Of a DNA stretch of 34,933 nucleotides, positions 1 to 8,374 are shown in pieces (position 1 is the stretch's first letter; each line of letters starts with the position of its first letter). Below the pieces are notes generated by a model. It was not told the origin of the DNA and did no database searches. It was given only the letters and a program-made list of their open reading frames with translations. This DNA comes from DATDYQ01 sp035288965. GTDB taxonomy: Archaea > Nanobdellota > Nanobdellia > SCGC-AAA011-G17 > JAGVZF01. Position numbers and translations under genes: made by a program. Where the stretch lies: NCBI GenBank assembly GCA_035288965.1, contig DATDYQ010000060.1:1-34933 (forward strand). The letters are read 5' to 3'.

Positions 1-3000
1 GCAATTCCATATATAAGTTCCTTCTTGTAAGTTTGTCTTACTAAAGTTTGCTTTATATTCTTGTAATACAACTGGCACTAATCTAAATCTATCTATCTGT
101 GTAACATTAAGACCTGCTGTAATGCTTGTATTTGATGGATGGTACAAATAAAATGTTAATTGATGATTTGTAACAGTAACATTTCCAGGAGTCGCAAAAT
201 GAACTGTATTATGGTCTGCATTAAATTGATGTTCCCATCTATACCATGTTAAATTATCTGTGCTAAAAAAAGAATTATTATGATTTCCCTGCTCTCTTAT
301 CCATGACCAAAATTTATAAACCCCATTATAAGGAATATTTCTTAAAGTTATATTAACCCAACAATTATCATTTCCACCATTGCATGACCAATAATCATCA
401 TCATAATTATTACTAGCTGACACAACATAATCCCATTGTCCTGCAACACTGGAAGAACCACCAGAAAGATCATTTGCCCATACGCTATTATTTATTATAT
501 CTATACTTACAGGAGGATAACACTCTCTAGTTATATCACAAGCGTCTCTGCTTTCTTCATATTCAACAAAGGGAACTCTATCTGGATAGTATGTTGTATT
601 CTGATCTCCCATTTCAATTTGTATTTCATCAAAGAATGCATATCCCCCCTGTCCATATAATGTTCCACCTGCTTCTGGAAATGTTCCTGCAGCTAAAGAA
701 GTTACTGTAAATGTTCCATTAATATAAGTCCATGAAGAATTGGCAGATACATTTCCATAATAATTTGTTGAACCTATTGAATTGACATATAATCTGGCAG
801 ATCCTGCTGCTGTAAAATTAGTTGTAATCCATCCACTTATTGTATACCTCTTCCCACCAGATAATAAAGAACCTTGTTGTCCAGCTCCGCCAGCAGCACT
901 TTTAGTTAATCCAATATCAATCCCTCTTGTTAACCAGTGTTGTAACCCTGCTGTACTGCTCAATCTATCGCTTCCTTGACTTCCCGATCTTGTACTTTCA
1001 TTCCAAACACATGTTCCTCTTGAGGGAGTACATTCCCACCCTTCATCTCTGCCAATCTCATTTCCTCCCCCATAAGAAGCAGTATCATTAGTAAAATCAG
1101 TATTAAATAATAATAAATTTTTCCCAAATGGAATTTCAGTTTCATCTAGTCCAAATGCATGGGAAATATTTGTATAAAGTGTAACATTTGTTAATCCAGA
1201 ATCTTCTGATATGTTACATAATAATTCAACATTTAAATTATTTGTGTTAAAAAATTGATTATCTCTAGGATATAAGGGAGTTACTCCTGGAATATTATCT
1301 GCTTGACAACCATTTCCTCCTAATGTTAAAGTAAAGTTTTCTGAAATATTCATTGTTGATCCGGAATTGTTATAACATCCTGCAAATCCTGTTCCCCCAA
1401 GATAATCATTGCAGTTTGTTAGTGTGAAATTTAAGCAATCAGGATCATAGCTAATTGGAATGGTTACATTAAACTTAACAAATTCGTATTCGCTCGGATT
1501 TGTTGCAGCATTAACACAGAATGTTTGATTAATTGTTTCATTCGCAGAATTGCATCTTGTATTTCCGCCACCTAGTCCGCAAAGGGTACTTCCATCACTA
1601 CTGCAATCTTCATTTACTCCATTATCTACAGCATTACAACAATCATTGTTAGTATCTTCGCCATTGTTATAAATTGAGCTTGTAAAATTTATTGATGAAT
1701 CTGGAATACCTCCATTGATCCCATAAATATCTATAGAAACTTCAGATACCCCTCCGATTGTAGTCTTGTTATCTGTCCATATCTCACTTTCAATTGTATA
1801 AAATCCATTAGATTCACTAACCCCACATCTTCTAAATATAACTTTATCAGTAGAATCTGGATCAACCCCACAATTATCACTTGTCCAATTAGCAGGTAAT
1901 AATGGTGGAGCAGAAGCAATTGTAATATTAAATGTATTGGTTATATTAGATATAGTTGTATCATTAGTAGAATTTGCATAAGCAAAAAAAGTCCAGTTAG
2001 AACTCACAACTCCAGTTGCATTAACAGACCATGTTACAACACAACTTTTGCCTACCTCCAAATTAGTACAAGAGTTACTTGGATTTTGGTTTGTTGTGTA
2101 AAAGGGAGTTGCTCCAGCTGTTGTAGATATCACTCCTTTAATAGTAGATACAACAGTAAGATTAACATCATCTGCATCATGATAAATGTCGGCAGAATCA
2201 CAAACCTTTTCAGCTTCAGTATTATCCATAGTCCAAGATTCTTGTGCTCTTACGGTATGTATGCCTGCAACATTATTTAACACCATAACCTGGGAGAAAT
2301 TATAATTCCCTCCGAGAGGACAGTTCCCATAAAATTTAGAAATCCATCCAGAACCATTGTTATAAGCCATAGAAATCTCTGTGCCTGAACTATAACATAG
2401 TGTGTCCATTGTAACATTTATAGTATCTCCTACAAAAAACTGATCTGATCTATTTAAATTACCCACATAAATATCTTGAACCCACATATATGATCCACAA
2501 GTATTAGTCCCATCAGTACAACTATCAATTACATTATCGCCAACAGGTTCAGGTCCGTTCGGTGAAGAACATCTCCCATTACAATTACTGCCGCAAGCAC
2601 AACCTGTTGGAGTGGTGCACGTATTTCCTGCTGGGTCGCTCCATATAACAGTAGAAGAAGATTTTTTTCCTAATATATTTGTAGCAGTAAATGTAGATGT
2701 ATATTCTTTTACTTTTGTATCATGAACAGTCCAATTATTTTCCCAGATTCCATTATAAATTGTCCCACTTACTAATTTTAATTTGATAATATCAATACTA
2801 TTATCATAAGGCATCTCTACATAAACTTCTTCAATTCCATAATTATCTTTTACCTCTGAAGTAATAAGCATAACATCTCCTGGAACAACTTTCGTAGGTT
2901 GTAAAAAAGAATTAATAATCTTAGGCATATCATCAGGTGTTTCATAATTATTCTCTGTATTGAATGGATCTAATGTAACATTAATATCACCACAAGTCCC

Positions 3001-4365
3001 TGTTCCAGAACAAGAAACATTTACAGAAAACGTATTGAATGTATTGGTTACAATGTTAGCATTGGTTGTTGGTGTAATCCAGATTATAGCCATTGTTGCT
3101 GTTGCTTGAGCATCATTAAAAGCTAACTTTTTTAAATCTCTAAATTTAAATTCTTGGTTATGTTTCCCTGTAGTTAATACCTTAACTCTAAACTCTCCTA
3201 TTTTATTACAACTATAATTCAAATAAGATAAACTAATTAAATTATTTCCAACAAAATTCTTTTCTGGATTCAATAGATTATCTCCGCATTTTAATTCTAT
3301 GAATTCTAAATCATTTGTTGTACTTTCATTATCAGGAATTTCAGCATATGTTGTTCCATTAAATGCAGTTACAGTTAAATTAGCTGTCCCACTTGTATTA
3401 ATAAATACATTCCAATTTCCCCCAACAACAGGATAACTTTGCACATTTAATATTGTAAGCTCAATAATAAATTCTTGATCACTTAAATGCGGAATTATCC
3501 ATTTTATTTTATCGATTAACCCATTGCCATTCTCATCTAGGTATTTAACATCATTAAATAATTCCTTACTTCCATTATTTATCCAATAAAGTTTAATTCC
3601 TTCCTTTGCAGTTTCTTGAAATTTAGCAGAACTAACTACATTTTTATATTCAAATTCAGAGCTTATTATTACTCTTTTACTAAGTTTATCAATAACTTCC
3701 TCTTTTAAAACAGGTCCTGGAGTTTCATAATGTATGTCTATCTTTTTTACCTTATCTTCTATCCTTACTTTTTTTGTAACTTTTTTATCAATAGGTGCAT
3801 AGCCTGTAAAACTAAATAATTCCTTTAATAATTTAAATAAATCTACTTTTTCAACATTTAAGATAATATTTCCTGTAATATCATTTTGCTTTACCCCATC
3901 TATAGAAATATCTACTATCTTTAATTCATTTTCTTTATCTATCTTTATTACCTTTATATTTTTTGCATAACCTGGGATATCAATTTCCGGATTTTCTCTT
4001 TCATTTTCAAATTCAACATGTCTTACCCATTTTACGGGCTTTCCAACTTCAGCATAAACTTGTTCATCATTTTCTGTTTTAGTAAAATTAGTTATATTTT
4101 TTGGATTTATTATCTCAGTTATATTGTTTTCAATAGTTAAATTACTCTCATTTATCTCGATAATAGTTCCATTTATTGTCAAGTTATTAATTACTGTCCC
4201 ATTTTGTAATTGTGTTTCATTAATATTTACGGTAATATTATTCTCACTTAAAGTTTCATTTACAACATATCCCGTAAATCTTGGTAATAAAAATATGGCT
4301 AAGAAGAGTAAACTAAATACAATATACACTACTAATTTGCTATTTATTTTTTCACTTCTTTTCAT
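1..4365 (-). CDS. Giant surface/secreted multidomain protein, partial (C-terminus beyond window)
   Basis: I read the minus frame from ATG 4365 to base 1 and found no stop: 1455 codons, open at the left edge. Residues ~10-30 form one hydrophobic segment followed by FTGYVV, a junction I associate with DPANN surface proteins. A second FTGYA occurs near residue 185. Around 276-300 lies an acidic DENGNGLID calcium-loop-like motif followed by a PHLS motif, also familiar from DPANN surface proteins. Residues ~575-635 are cysteine-rich. Residues ~1080-1250 resemble a CBM4/9-like jelly roll, and ~1290-1420 a CBM6-like beta sandwich with many aromatics. NxS/T sequons are abundant throughout, suggesting a glycosylated exported protein. 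The start overlaps the 3' end of the upstream HTH gene by 14 bases, so the two are probably co-transcribed. The frame is certain; carbohydrate or cell-surface binding is inference from fold resemblance. Confidence 0.8.
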   Translation of the reverse strand, partial: MKRSEKINSKLVVYIVFSLLFLAIFLLPRFTGYVVNETLSENNITVNINETQLQNGTVINNLTINGTIIEINESNLTIENNITEIINPKNITNFTKTENDEQVYAEVGKPVKWVRHVEFENERENPEIDIPGYAKNIKVIKIDKENELKIVDISIDGVKQNDITGNIILNVEKVDLFKLLKELFSFTGYAPIDKKVTKKVRIEDKVKKIDIHYETPGPVLKEEVIDKLSKRVIISSEFEYKNVVSSAKFQETAKEGIKLYWINNGSKELFNDVKYLDENGNGLIDKIKWIIPHLSDQEFIIELTILNVQSYPVVGGNWNVFINTSGTANLTVTAFNGTTYAEIPDNESTTNDLEFIELKCGDNLLNPEKNFVGNNLISLSYLNYSCNKIGEFRVKVLTTGKHNQEFKFRDLKKLAFNDAQATATMAIIWITPTTNANIVTNTFNTFSVNVSCSGTGTCGDINVTLDPFNTENNYETPDDMPKIINSFLQPTKVVPGDVMLITSEVKDNYGIEEVYVEMPYDNSIDIIKLKLVSGTIYNGIWENNWTVHDTKVKEYTSTFTATNILGKKSSSTVIWSDPAGNTCTTPTGCACGSNCNGRCSSPNGPEPVGDNVIDSCTDGTNTCGSYMWVQDIYVGNLNRSDQFFVGDTINVTMDTLCYSSGTEISMAYNNGSGWISKFYGNCPLGGNYNFSQVMVLNNVAGIHTVRAQESWTMDNTEAEKVCDSADIYHDADDVNLTVVSTIKGVISTTAGATPFYTTNQNPSNSCTNLEVGKSCVVTWSVNATGVVSSNWTFFAYANSTNDTTISNITNTFNITIASAPPLLPANWTSDNCGVDPDSTDKVIFRRCGVSESNGFYTIESEIWTDNKTTIGGVSEVSIDIYGINGGIPDSSINFTSSIYNNGEDTNNDCCNAVDNGVNEDCSSDGSTLCGLGGGNTRCNSANETINQTFCVNAATNPSEYEFVKFNVTIPISYDPDCLNFTLTNCNDYLGGTGFAGCYNNSGSTMNISENFTLTLGGNGCQADNIPGVTPLYPRDNQFFNTNNLNVELLCNISEDSGLTNVTLYTNISHAFGLDETEIPFGKNLLLFNTDFTNDTASYGGGNEIGRDEGWECTPSRGTCVWNESTRSGSQGSDRLSSTAGLQHWLTRGIDIGLTKSAAGGAGQQGSLLSGGKRYTISGWITTNFTAAGSARLYVNSIGSTNYYGNVSANSSWTYINGTFTVTSLAAGTFPEAGGTLYGQGGYAFFDEIQIEMGDQNTTYYPDRVPFVEYEESRDACDITRECYPPVSIDIINNSVWANDLSGGSSSVAGQWDYVVSASNNYDDDYWSCNGGNDNCWVNITLRNIPYNGVYKFWSWIREQGNHNNSFFSTDNLTWYRWEHQFNADHNTVHFATPGNVTVTNHQLTFYLYHPSNTSITAGLNVTQIDRFRLVPVVLQEYKANFSKTNLQEGTYIWNC

Positions 4366-4591
4366 TCTTCCTCTTTTTCTTAGATCTTGAATAAACCGTC
4401 CAAATATTTCTTTCATCTCTGTTCAATAACCTTCCAATTTCATGAAAATTAAATCCTCTAACATCTTTTAGATATTCAACTAAACTTTCTAATACTGCTA
4501 AATTACGATCTTTAAAAATATTAGAAGGAATTAACACATTACTATCTATTTCGCTATCTATTTTTTGTCCAGCGTCATCCTCTTTTTTCAA
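4352..4591 (-). CDS. Small sigma-r4-like helix-turn-helix protein
   Basis: This 79-residue protein has an acidic, disordered N-terminus (~1-20), an IPSNIF segment, a helix rich in Leu/Val (~30-45), then FHEIGRLLNRDERNIWTVY, which reads as a recognition-type HTH like sigma-70 region 4. It ends in a lysine/arginine tail. I recall this fold as common in DPANN genomes; a DNA-binding regulatory role is inference. No ATG exists in the frame and a stop lies just upstream. The start is therefore TTG at 4591, supported by AAGGT about 7 bases before it. Its end overlaps the giant surface gene by 14 bases, suggesting it is co-transcribed with and perhaps regulates that gene. The upstream gap carries operator-like palindromes. 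Confidence 0.72.
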   Translation of the reverse strand: MKKEDDAGQKIDSEIDSNVLIPSNIFKDRNLAVLESLVEYLKDVRGFNFHEIGRLLNRDERNIWTVYSRSKKKRKNEKK

Positions 4592-4639
4592 TTAAATTAC
4601 CTTAATCTAAGTTTTAGTGCTTCTAAATCCCTCAAAATT

Positions 4640-4656
4640 AATACATTGTATGTATT
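4640..4656. promoter_or_regulatory. 17-bp operator-like palindrome upstream of the HTH gene
   Basis: AATACAT-TGT-ATGTATT is a perfect 7-bp inverted repeat with a 3-base spacer. On the minus strand it directly follows a TATATATAAATA stretch (to about 4666), so it would sit where transcription of the HTH/surface-protein unit initiates, a typical repressor position. Binding by the HTH protein is inference only. Confidence 0.5.
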
Positions 4657-4745
4657 TATATATATTTCTATAGCTAAATTAATATATCATTACACACAAA
4701 TTATGTATACATTCTATTAATTTTGATAATTTAATTTAAATACTA

Positions 4746-4762
4746 CACACATTGTATGTATT
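4746..4762. promoter_or_regulatory. Second, degenerate copy of the operator-like site
   Basis: The sequence CACACAT-TGT-ATGTATT shares 14 consecutive bases (4749-4762) with the palindrome at 4640-4656 and overlaps the truD stop codon. A related symmetric ATGTATACAT lies between them at 4703-4712. Three related sites within about 120 bases suggest cooperative binding of one regulator. This is inferred from pattern only. Confidence 0.4.
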
Positions 4763-5672
4763 AATTAAATATTTTCTTAATCAATAACGTCCCATAACTG
4801 CCTTTTGTTAAAAAAAACTCAACGTCTGCCTTTAATTTTACTTTAAATATTTCATCTTTCAAATATCTAATCTTTAGCCCCTTAACTTCAACTAAAGCAT
4901 CTCTATAAACTGTTTTTTCTACTAAATTGGGATAGCTTCTAGTTAAAAAATTCTTTATCTCCAATCCTTCTTCTTTTAATATTTTTTCATAAATCTTTCC
5001 AATATCTCCTTTCAATTCTGTATCAAAAGCAATCAAAGGAATCTTAAAGTTAACAAATTTCTTTTTAGTAAAAGTAAACTTTCCTAAACTATAATTTATT
5101 TTTTTAACATCTTTAATCTTGCTTAAATATTCCGCTAAAACTTTATTAAAGAGAAATGCTCGATAACTATTAAGATATAATCTTAATTTCTCTTCTTTTT
5201 CTTCAACTCTTTTTCCTAAAACAATATCTTTTCCCAGTCTTGCATTATCTATACTAAATCTTTGATCATCAAAATAATTTTCTAAAAAGTTTGTTTTCTT
5301 TCCTTTTTTATCTAAGTCTCTAACAATAATTTTAAACTTATTTCCTTTTAAACTTCCTAATGTAATTGGTAAATTTCCCTTTCCAACATAAGTTAAACTT
5401 ACTCCATCAATTTTCAAATTCAAAAGTTGATCATTATTAATATTCCTAGTAGAAATAAATTGTTTGGTTATTGCATTTCTATCTTTTAATCCAGCATATC
5501 CAATATCTCTTTTATTAATATTGGTAACTTTAATTATTCTATTTATAACTTCCAATGTATTTCTATTTTCCTTCTTTAATAAAAAATAAGAATATCTTCC
5601 TTTTTCATCTATCTTTAGATCAATAACTTCTTCTACAATAAAATCACTGTTTAATTCTTTAAATTTATACAT
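4761..5672 (-). CDS. truD: tRNA pseudouridine(13) synthase TruD
   Basis: TruD isomerises uridine 13 of tRNA to pseudouridine. The family signature GYAGLKDRNAITKQ is at residues ~58-71, with the catalytic aspartate at Asp64. The conserved N-terminal FIVEEV and the SYRAFLFNKVL segment near residue 170 are also present. At 303 residues it is shorter than the E. coli protein (about 350) and most archaeal members (about 400). The shortfall is probably in the inserted TRUD domain; the C-terminal strand region (LTRSYPNLVEK onward) remains. It starts 4 bases after the stop of the secreted-protein gene, so it is probably co-transcribed with it, an odd functional pairing. Confidence 0.93.
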   Translation of the reverse strand: MYKFKELNSDFIVEEVIDLKIDEKGRYSYFLLKKENRNTLEVINRIIKVTNINKRDIGYAGLKDRNAITKQFISTRNINNDQLLNLKIDGVSLTYVGKGNLPITLGSLKGNKFKIIVRDLDKKGKKTNFLENYFDDQRFSIDNARLGKDIVLGKRVEEKEEKLRLYLNSYRAFLFNKVLAEYLSKIKDVKKINYSLGKFTFTKKKFVNFKIPLIAFDTELKGDIGKIYEKILKEEGLEIKNFLTRSYPNLVEKTVYRDALVEVKGLKIRYLKDEIFKVKLKADVEFFLTKGSYGTLLIKKIFN

Positions 5673-5676
5673 ATAA

Positions 5677-7143
5677 TTACTTTAATACAACTTTCTTACT
5701 ATCTTTATCGCCTTGACCTTCAATTTTAATAAAATATACTCCTTTAGTAACATTATTTCCATCAAAATTTTTTCCATTCCATCCGACTAAATCTGTCCCT
5801 TGTTTAAGATAAATTTTTTCACTATGTACCCTATTTCCTGCTACATCATAAACTTCCATAGTATATAATCCATCTTTCCTGACATTTATATTCATAGCAC
5901 TTCTGTATCCTCTGAATCTAGATGCATCATCACTTGGGTTTGGATAAGGATTAGACAATTGTAATCTGCTTTCTAATCTTGGTCTTTCTGGAATTCCAAC
6001 TATGGCCTGCGTAGTGTCTGCGGCGACGGCCATTCCATTATCCAATAAAAAATTTCCGCTTGAATTAAGTCCATGGTTATCTGGTACAGTATTTACCAAT
6101 GTTGCACTTACTGGATAATGCGGTCCTGCTAAGACAGAAGGGTCTGCGTTAACTTGTGTTGGTGTTAAAACGCTTCCCTTATGCCAATAATTTCTTGAGA
6201 TCAACATTGAATCTGGAGCGCTAATATTCACCATCGGTGCTACATCCATAGGTAACATTGCCCCTGTAATCTTTCCTGAAACTGTATTTTGTATTATGTT
6301 ATCTCTTACAATTACAGTTGTATCATCTATTGCCATCCCACCAGAAAGGTTAGTATCGAAAGCCAATGGAAGTCTCTGTATTCTTCCTATCTTTCCCGAT
6401 AATGGAACTAAACTTAGATCAGCCCTTCTATTAGGATAAAGTGTATTTTTACTGATAACTGAGCCTGAAACAATGCTTCCATTATCAATTGTAATTGCAT
6501 AATTTGGACCACCAATGGACAGAATAGAGTTTCTTTCTATTCCAAATACATATTTTTTATTGTAAATCGCGCTACCTAAAAATCCTAATAAAATATTTTC
6601 ACGTATATTTGAAGTATAATCTAGGAGGGGATTTGTGTCTACAGCAACTAAACCGCCAGAAAGATATCTATCATTAACTCTTTCCAATCCATAAAATGTA
6701 AAAAACTGTACGTCCATATCTACATTTGTTCCTTTGAAAATAAATTGATTAAATGTTCCAGGGGCAGGACATACAACAGGGAATAAATATCTTCCAGTTT
6801 CTCCCCTCCAAACTCTTTTTCCAGTAGTCTCATTCATAATTACTTCTTCACAATAAGCATCTGCTATTGTTTCATCTCCAGCTTGATGTGCATATTTTAC
6901 AAATATTGTATCTCCATCAGCTGTTGCATTAAGGGCTGCGTTTAATCCAGGATATGTTGTTGGTGGATTTGAAACTCCTTTATCAACAGTAACAGTTGTA
7001 GCTTCAGCATTAGTTCCAAGAATATTTTCTAAACCTCTTTTATCTTTTATATCACCATTTAAAGCAAATAGTGTAGCAACTCCTGCAGCACCCATTGAAA
7101 ATAATTTTCCGATTCTTCTTAAAGATTTCATATTTTTCACCAT
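5677..7143 (-). CDS. Secreted beta-helix-like protein with T9SS/FlgD-like C-terminal domain
   Basis: This 488-residue protein has a basic N-terminus and hydrophobic stretch (~15-30) consistent with a signal peptide. Its Asn/Gly/Ser-rich middle (~75-370) looks like a parallel beta-helix with repeated short strands. The last ~90 residues carry NPYPNPSD, then VYDVAGNRV, GWNGK, GVYFIKI and a terminal KKVVLK. That order matches bacterial type A sorting domains (Por secretion) and FlgD-Ig-like domains. Type IX secretion is not known in archaea, so the domain may serve as a surface-attachment module or mark lateral transfer. Start: ATG 7143 has a TTTATATA box (7165-7172) about 22 bases upstream and fits a leaderless transcript. 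ATG 7131 is an alternative with GGTGA 6 bases before it. Local base use seems richer in GC than the neighbours. Confidence 0.82.
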   Translation of the reverse strand: MVKNMKSLRRIGKLFSMGAAGVATLFALNGDIKDKRGLENILGTNAEATTVTVDKGVSNPPTTYPGLNAALNATADGDTIFVKYAHQAGDETIADAYCEEVIMNETTGKRVWRGETGRYLFPVVCPAPGTFNQFIFKGTNVDMDVQFFTFYGLERVNDRYLSGGLVAVDTNPLLDYTSNIRENILLGFLGSAIYNKKYVFGIERNSILSIGGPNYAITIDNGSIVSGSVISKNTLYPNRRADLSLVPLSGKIGRIQRLPLAFDTNLSGGMAIDDTTVIVRDNIIQNTVSGKITGAMLPMDVAPMVNISAPDSMLISRNYWHKGSVLTPTQVNADPSVLAGPHYPVSATLVNTVPDNHGLNSSGNFLLDNGMAVAADTTQAIVGIPERPRLESRLQLSNPYPNPSDDASRFRGYRSAMNINVRKDGLYTMEVYDVAGNRVHSEKIYLKQGTDLVGWNGKNFDGNNVTKGVYFIKIEGQGDKDSKKVVLK

Positions 7144-7180
7144 ACCATATTAATGAAACTATCTATATAAACCTTGCTAT

Positions 7181-7200
7181 TCACTATAATCAACTAGTGA
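7181..7200. promoter_or_regulatory. Inverted repeat TCACTA-N8-TAGTGA between divergent genes
   Basis: A perfect 6-bp inverted repeat with an 8-base spacer lies between the secreted-protein gene (minus) and the gins51 operon (plus). It is just upstream of the TTTATATA box (7165-7172) of the minus gene. The position suits an activator or repressor site. No matching regulator is recognisable. Confidence 0.35.
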
Positions 7201-7259
7201 TAACTACTTTACAATAGATTTATACAAAGTTTTAAAAATTCTTTCAACATTTTAATATC

Positions 7260-7889
7260 ATGGAAACTGAAGTAATAATAACATATGATACATTATATGA
7301 AATTCTAAGAAGGGAAAAGACAAGACAAGAACTCCAAGATTTAAATAAAACATTCTTCAAAGATGTTACAAAATACATTGAAGAAAAGTCATCTATTCTC
7401 AACTCACAAGAACAAAAATCAGATAGTGTTTTTGCAAAAATAGAAATAGAAAAAACTAAAAAACAAATTGAAAATATAAAAAAGCTTGTTAAAGAATTAT
7501 ATGAAAAAAGGGAATCGAAAATAATACAATTAGCAATAATTTTTTCAAGAACAAATCCAGATAAATCTCCTGAATCAATGCTCCCTGAAGAACTGGAACT
7601 TTACAATAACTTAATCAATTTGCTTAACGATTACAGACAAGGAATCTTACATAATTTAATAGAAGGAAAACTTCCCTTAATACAAAATTCTAAACCAAAA
7701 GATTTAAAAACAACTCCGGAGCCTGGAAACATTACATTATTAAGGATAACAAGTCCTATCCCGAAATTCATCGGTGATGATCTTGAAATTTACGGTCCTT
7801 TTGATGAACAGGATATAGCATCTCTGCCCCAAAGAGTAGCTGATGTTTTAATAAAAAATAATAGGGCTGAAATAATACAACAAAAATGA
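7260..7889 (+). CDS. gins51: GINS complex subunit Gins51 (Sld5/Psf1-like)
   Basis: Archaeal Gins51 forms the GINS complex that links MCM helicase with Cdc45/GAN and primase at replication forks. The 209-residue product has the alpha-helical A domain first (YDTLYEILRREKTRQEL, then charged helices to ~130). A beta-rich B domain follows (~155-205) with IPKFIGDDLEIYGPFDEQDI and LP...ADVLIKNNRAEII. That A-then-B order fits Gins51 rather than Gins23. It is the first gene of the operon and its stop overlaps the rpl44e start as ATGA (7886-7889). Linkage of gins to these ribosomal genes is familiar in archaea. Confidence 0.85.
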   Translation: METEVIITYDTLYEILRREKTRQELQDLNKTFFKDVTKYIEEKSSILNSQEQKSDSVFAKIEIEKTKKQIENIKKLVKELYEKRESKIIQLAIIFSRTNPDKSPESMLPEELELYNNLINLLNDYRQGILHNLIEGKLPLIQNSKPKDLKTTPEPGNITLLRITSPIPKFIGDDLEIYGPFDEQDIASLPQRVADVLIKNNRAEIIQQK

Positions 7890-8197
7890 ACATTCCAAAA
7901 CAAAAACGAAAATATTGCCCGTTTTGCAAAAAACATACTATCCATAAAGTTGCTACAGTTAAAGGTAAAGAAAGAAGCAGTTTAAAGTGGGGTTCAATTC
8001 AAAGAGCAAGAAAAAGAGGACGTGGACAAGGTTACGGAAATAAAGGAAAATGGGGTTCAAAACCAGCAATATCAAAATGGAAAAGAGTTGGCGCAAAGGT
8101 TTCAAAAAAGACAAATCTAAAGTTCACTTGTGATGTTTGTAAAAAAACACACATTCAAAGACAAGGAATTAGAGCAAAGAAACAGGAGATAAAATGA
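7886..8197 (+). CDS. rpl44e: Large ribosomal subunit protein eL42 (L44e)
   Basis: This 103-residue zinc-ribbon ribosomal protein has metal-binding cysteine pairs at 11/14 (CPFC) and 82/85 (CDVC). The basic centre rich in Arg/Gly/Lys (ARKRGRGQGY) is typical of L44e, which binds near the ribosomal E site. Length matches the family (about 90-105). It overlaps gins51 upstream and rps27e downstream through ATGA junctions (7886-7889 and 8194-8197), implying translational coupling. Confidence 0.97.
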   Translation: MNIPKQKRKYCPFCKKHTIHKVATVKGKERSSLKWGSIQRARKRGRGQGYGNKGKWGSKPAISKWKRVGAKVSKKTNLKFTCDVCKKTHIQRQGIRAKKQEIK

Positions 8198-8373
8198 TCA
8201 AAGAACCAAATTCAAAGTTTATTAAGATTAGATGTCCAAAATGTAAAAATGAACAAATCATTTTTGGTAAGACTGCTACAATTATAAAATGTCTTGTTTG
8301 TGAGAAAATTCTTGCTGAACCTACTGGTGGTAAGAGTAAGATTAAAGCTAGGATATTAGAAGTTTTAGAATAA
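8194..8373 (+). CDS. rps27e: Small ribosomal subunit protein eS27 (S27e)
   Basis: This short gene encodes 59 residues with a zinc ribbon: CPKC at 14-17 and CLVC at 33-36, the TGGK motif near 45-48 and a terminal ILEVLE. These match archaeal S27e in length and layout. The start ATG overlaps the rpl44e stop (ATGA). The aif2a start follows one base after the TAA stop, so expression is clearly operonic. GGAG (8185-8188) lies 5 bases before the ATG, a plausible ribosome-binding site. Confidence 0.96.
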   Translation: MIKEPNSKFIKIRCPKCKNEQIIFGKTATIIKCLVCEKILAEPTGGKSKIKARILEVLE

Positions 8374-8374
8374 A

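Noticed and set aside
4124..4390. Plus-strand 88-codon open frame with hydrophobic content
   Set aside because: It lies entirely opposite the giant minus-strand gene and its HTH neighbour, and its hydrophobic look comes from the complementary AT-rich codons.
5677..7143. Evidence for a complete type IX secretion system
   Set aside because: Only the C-terminal domain resembles its substrates; no transport component is present in the window.
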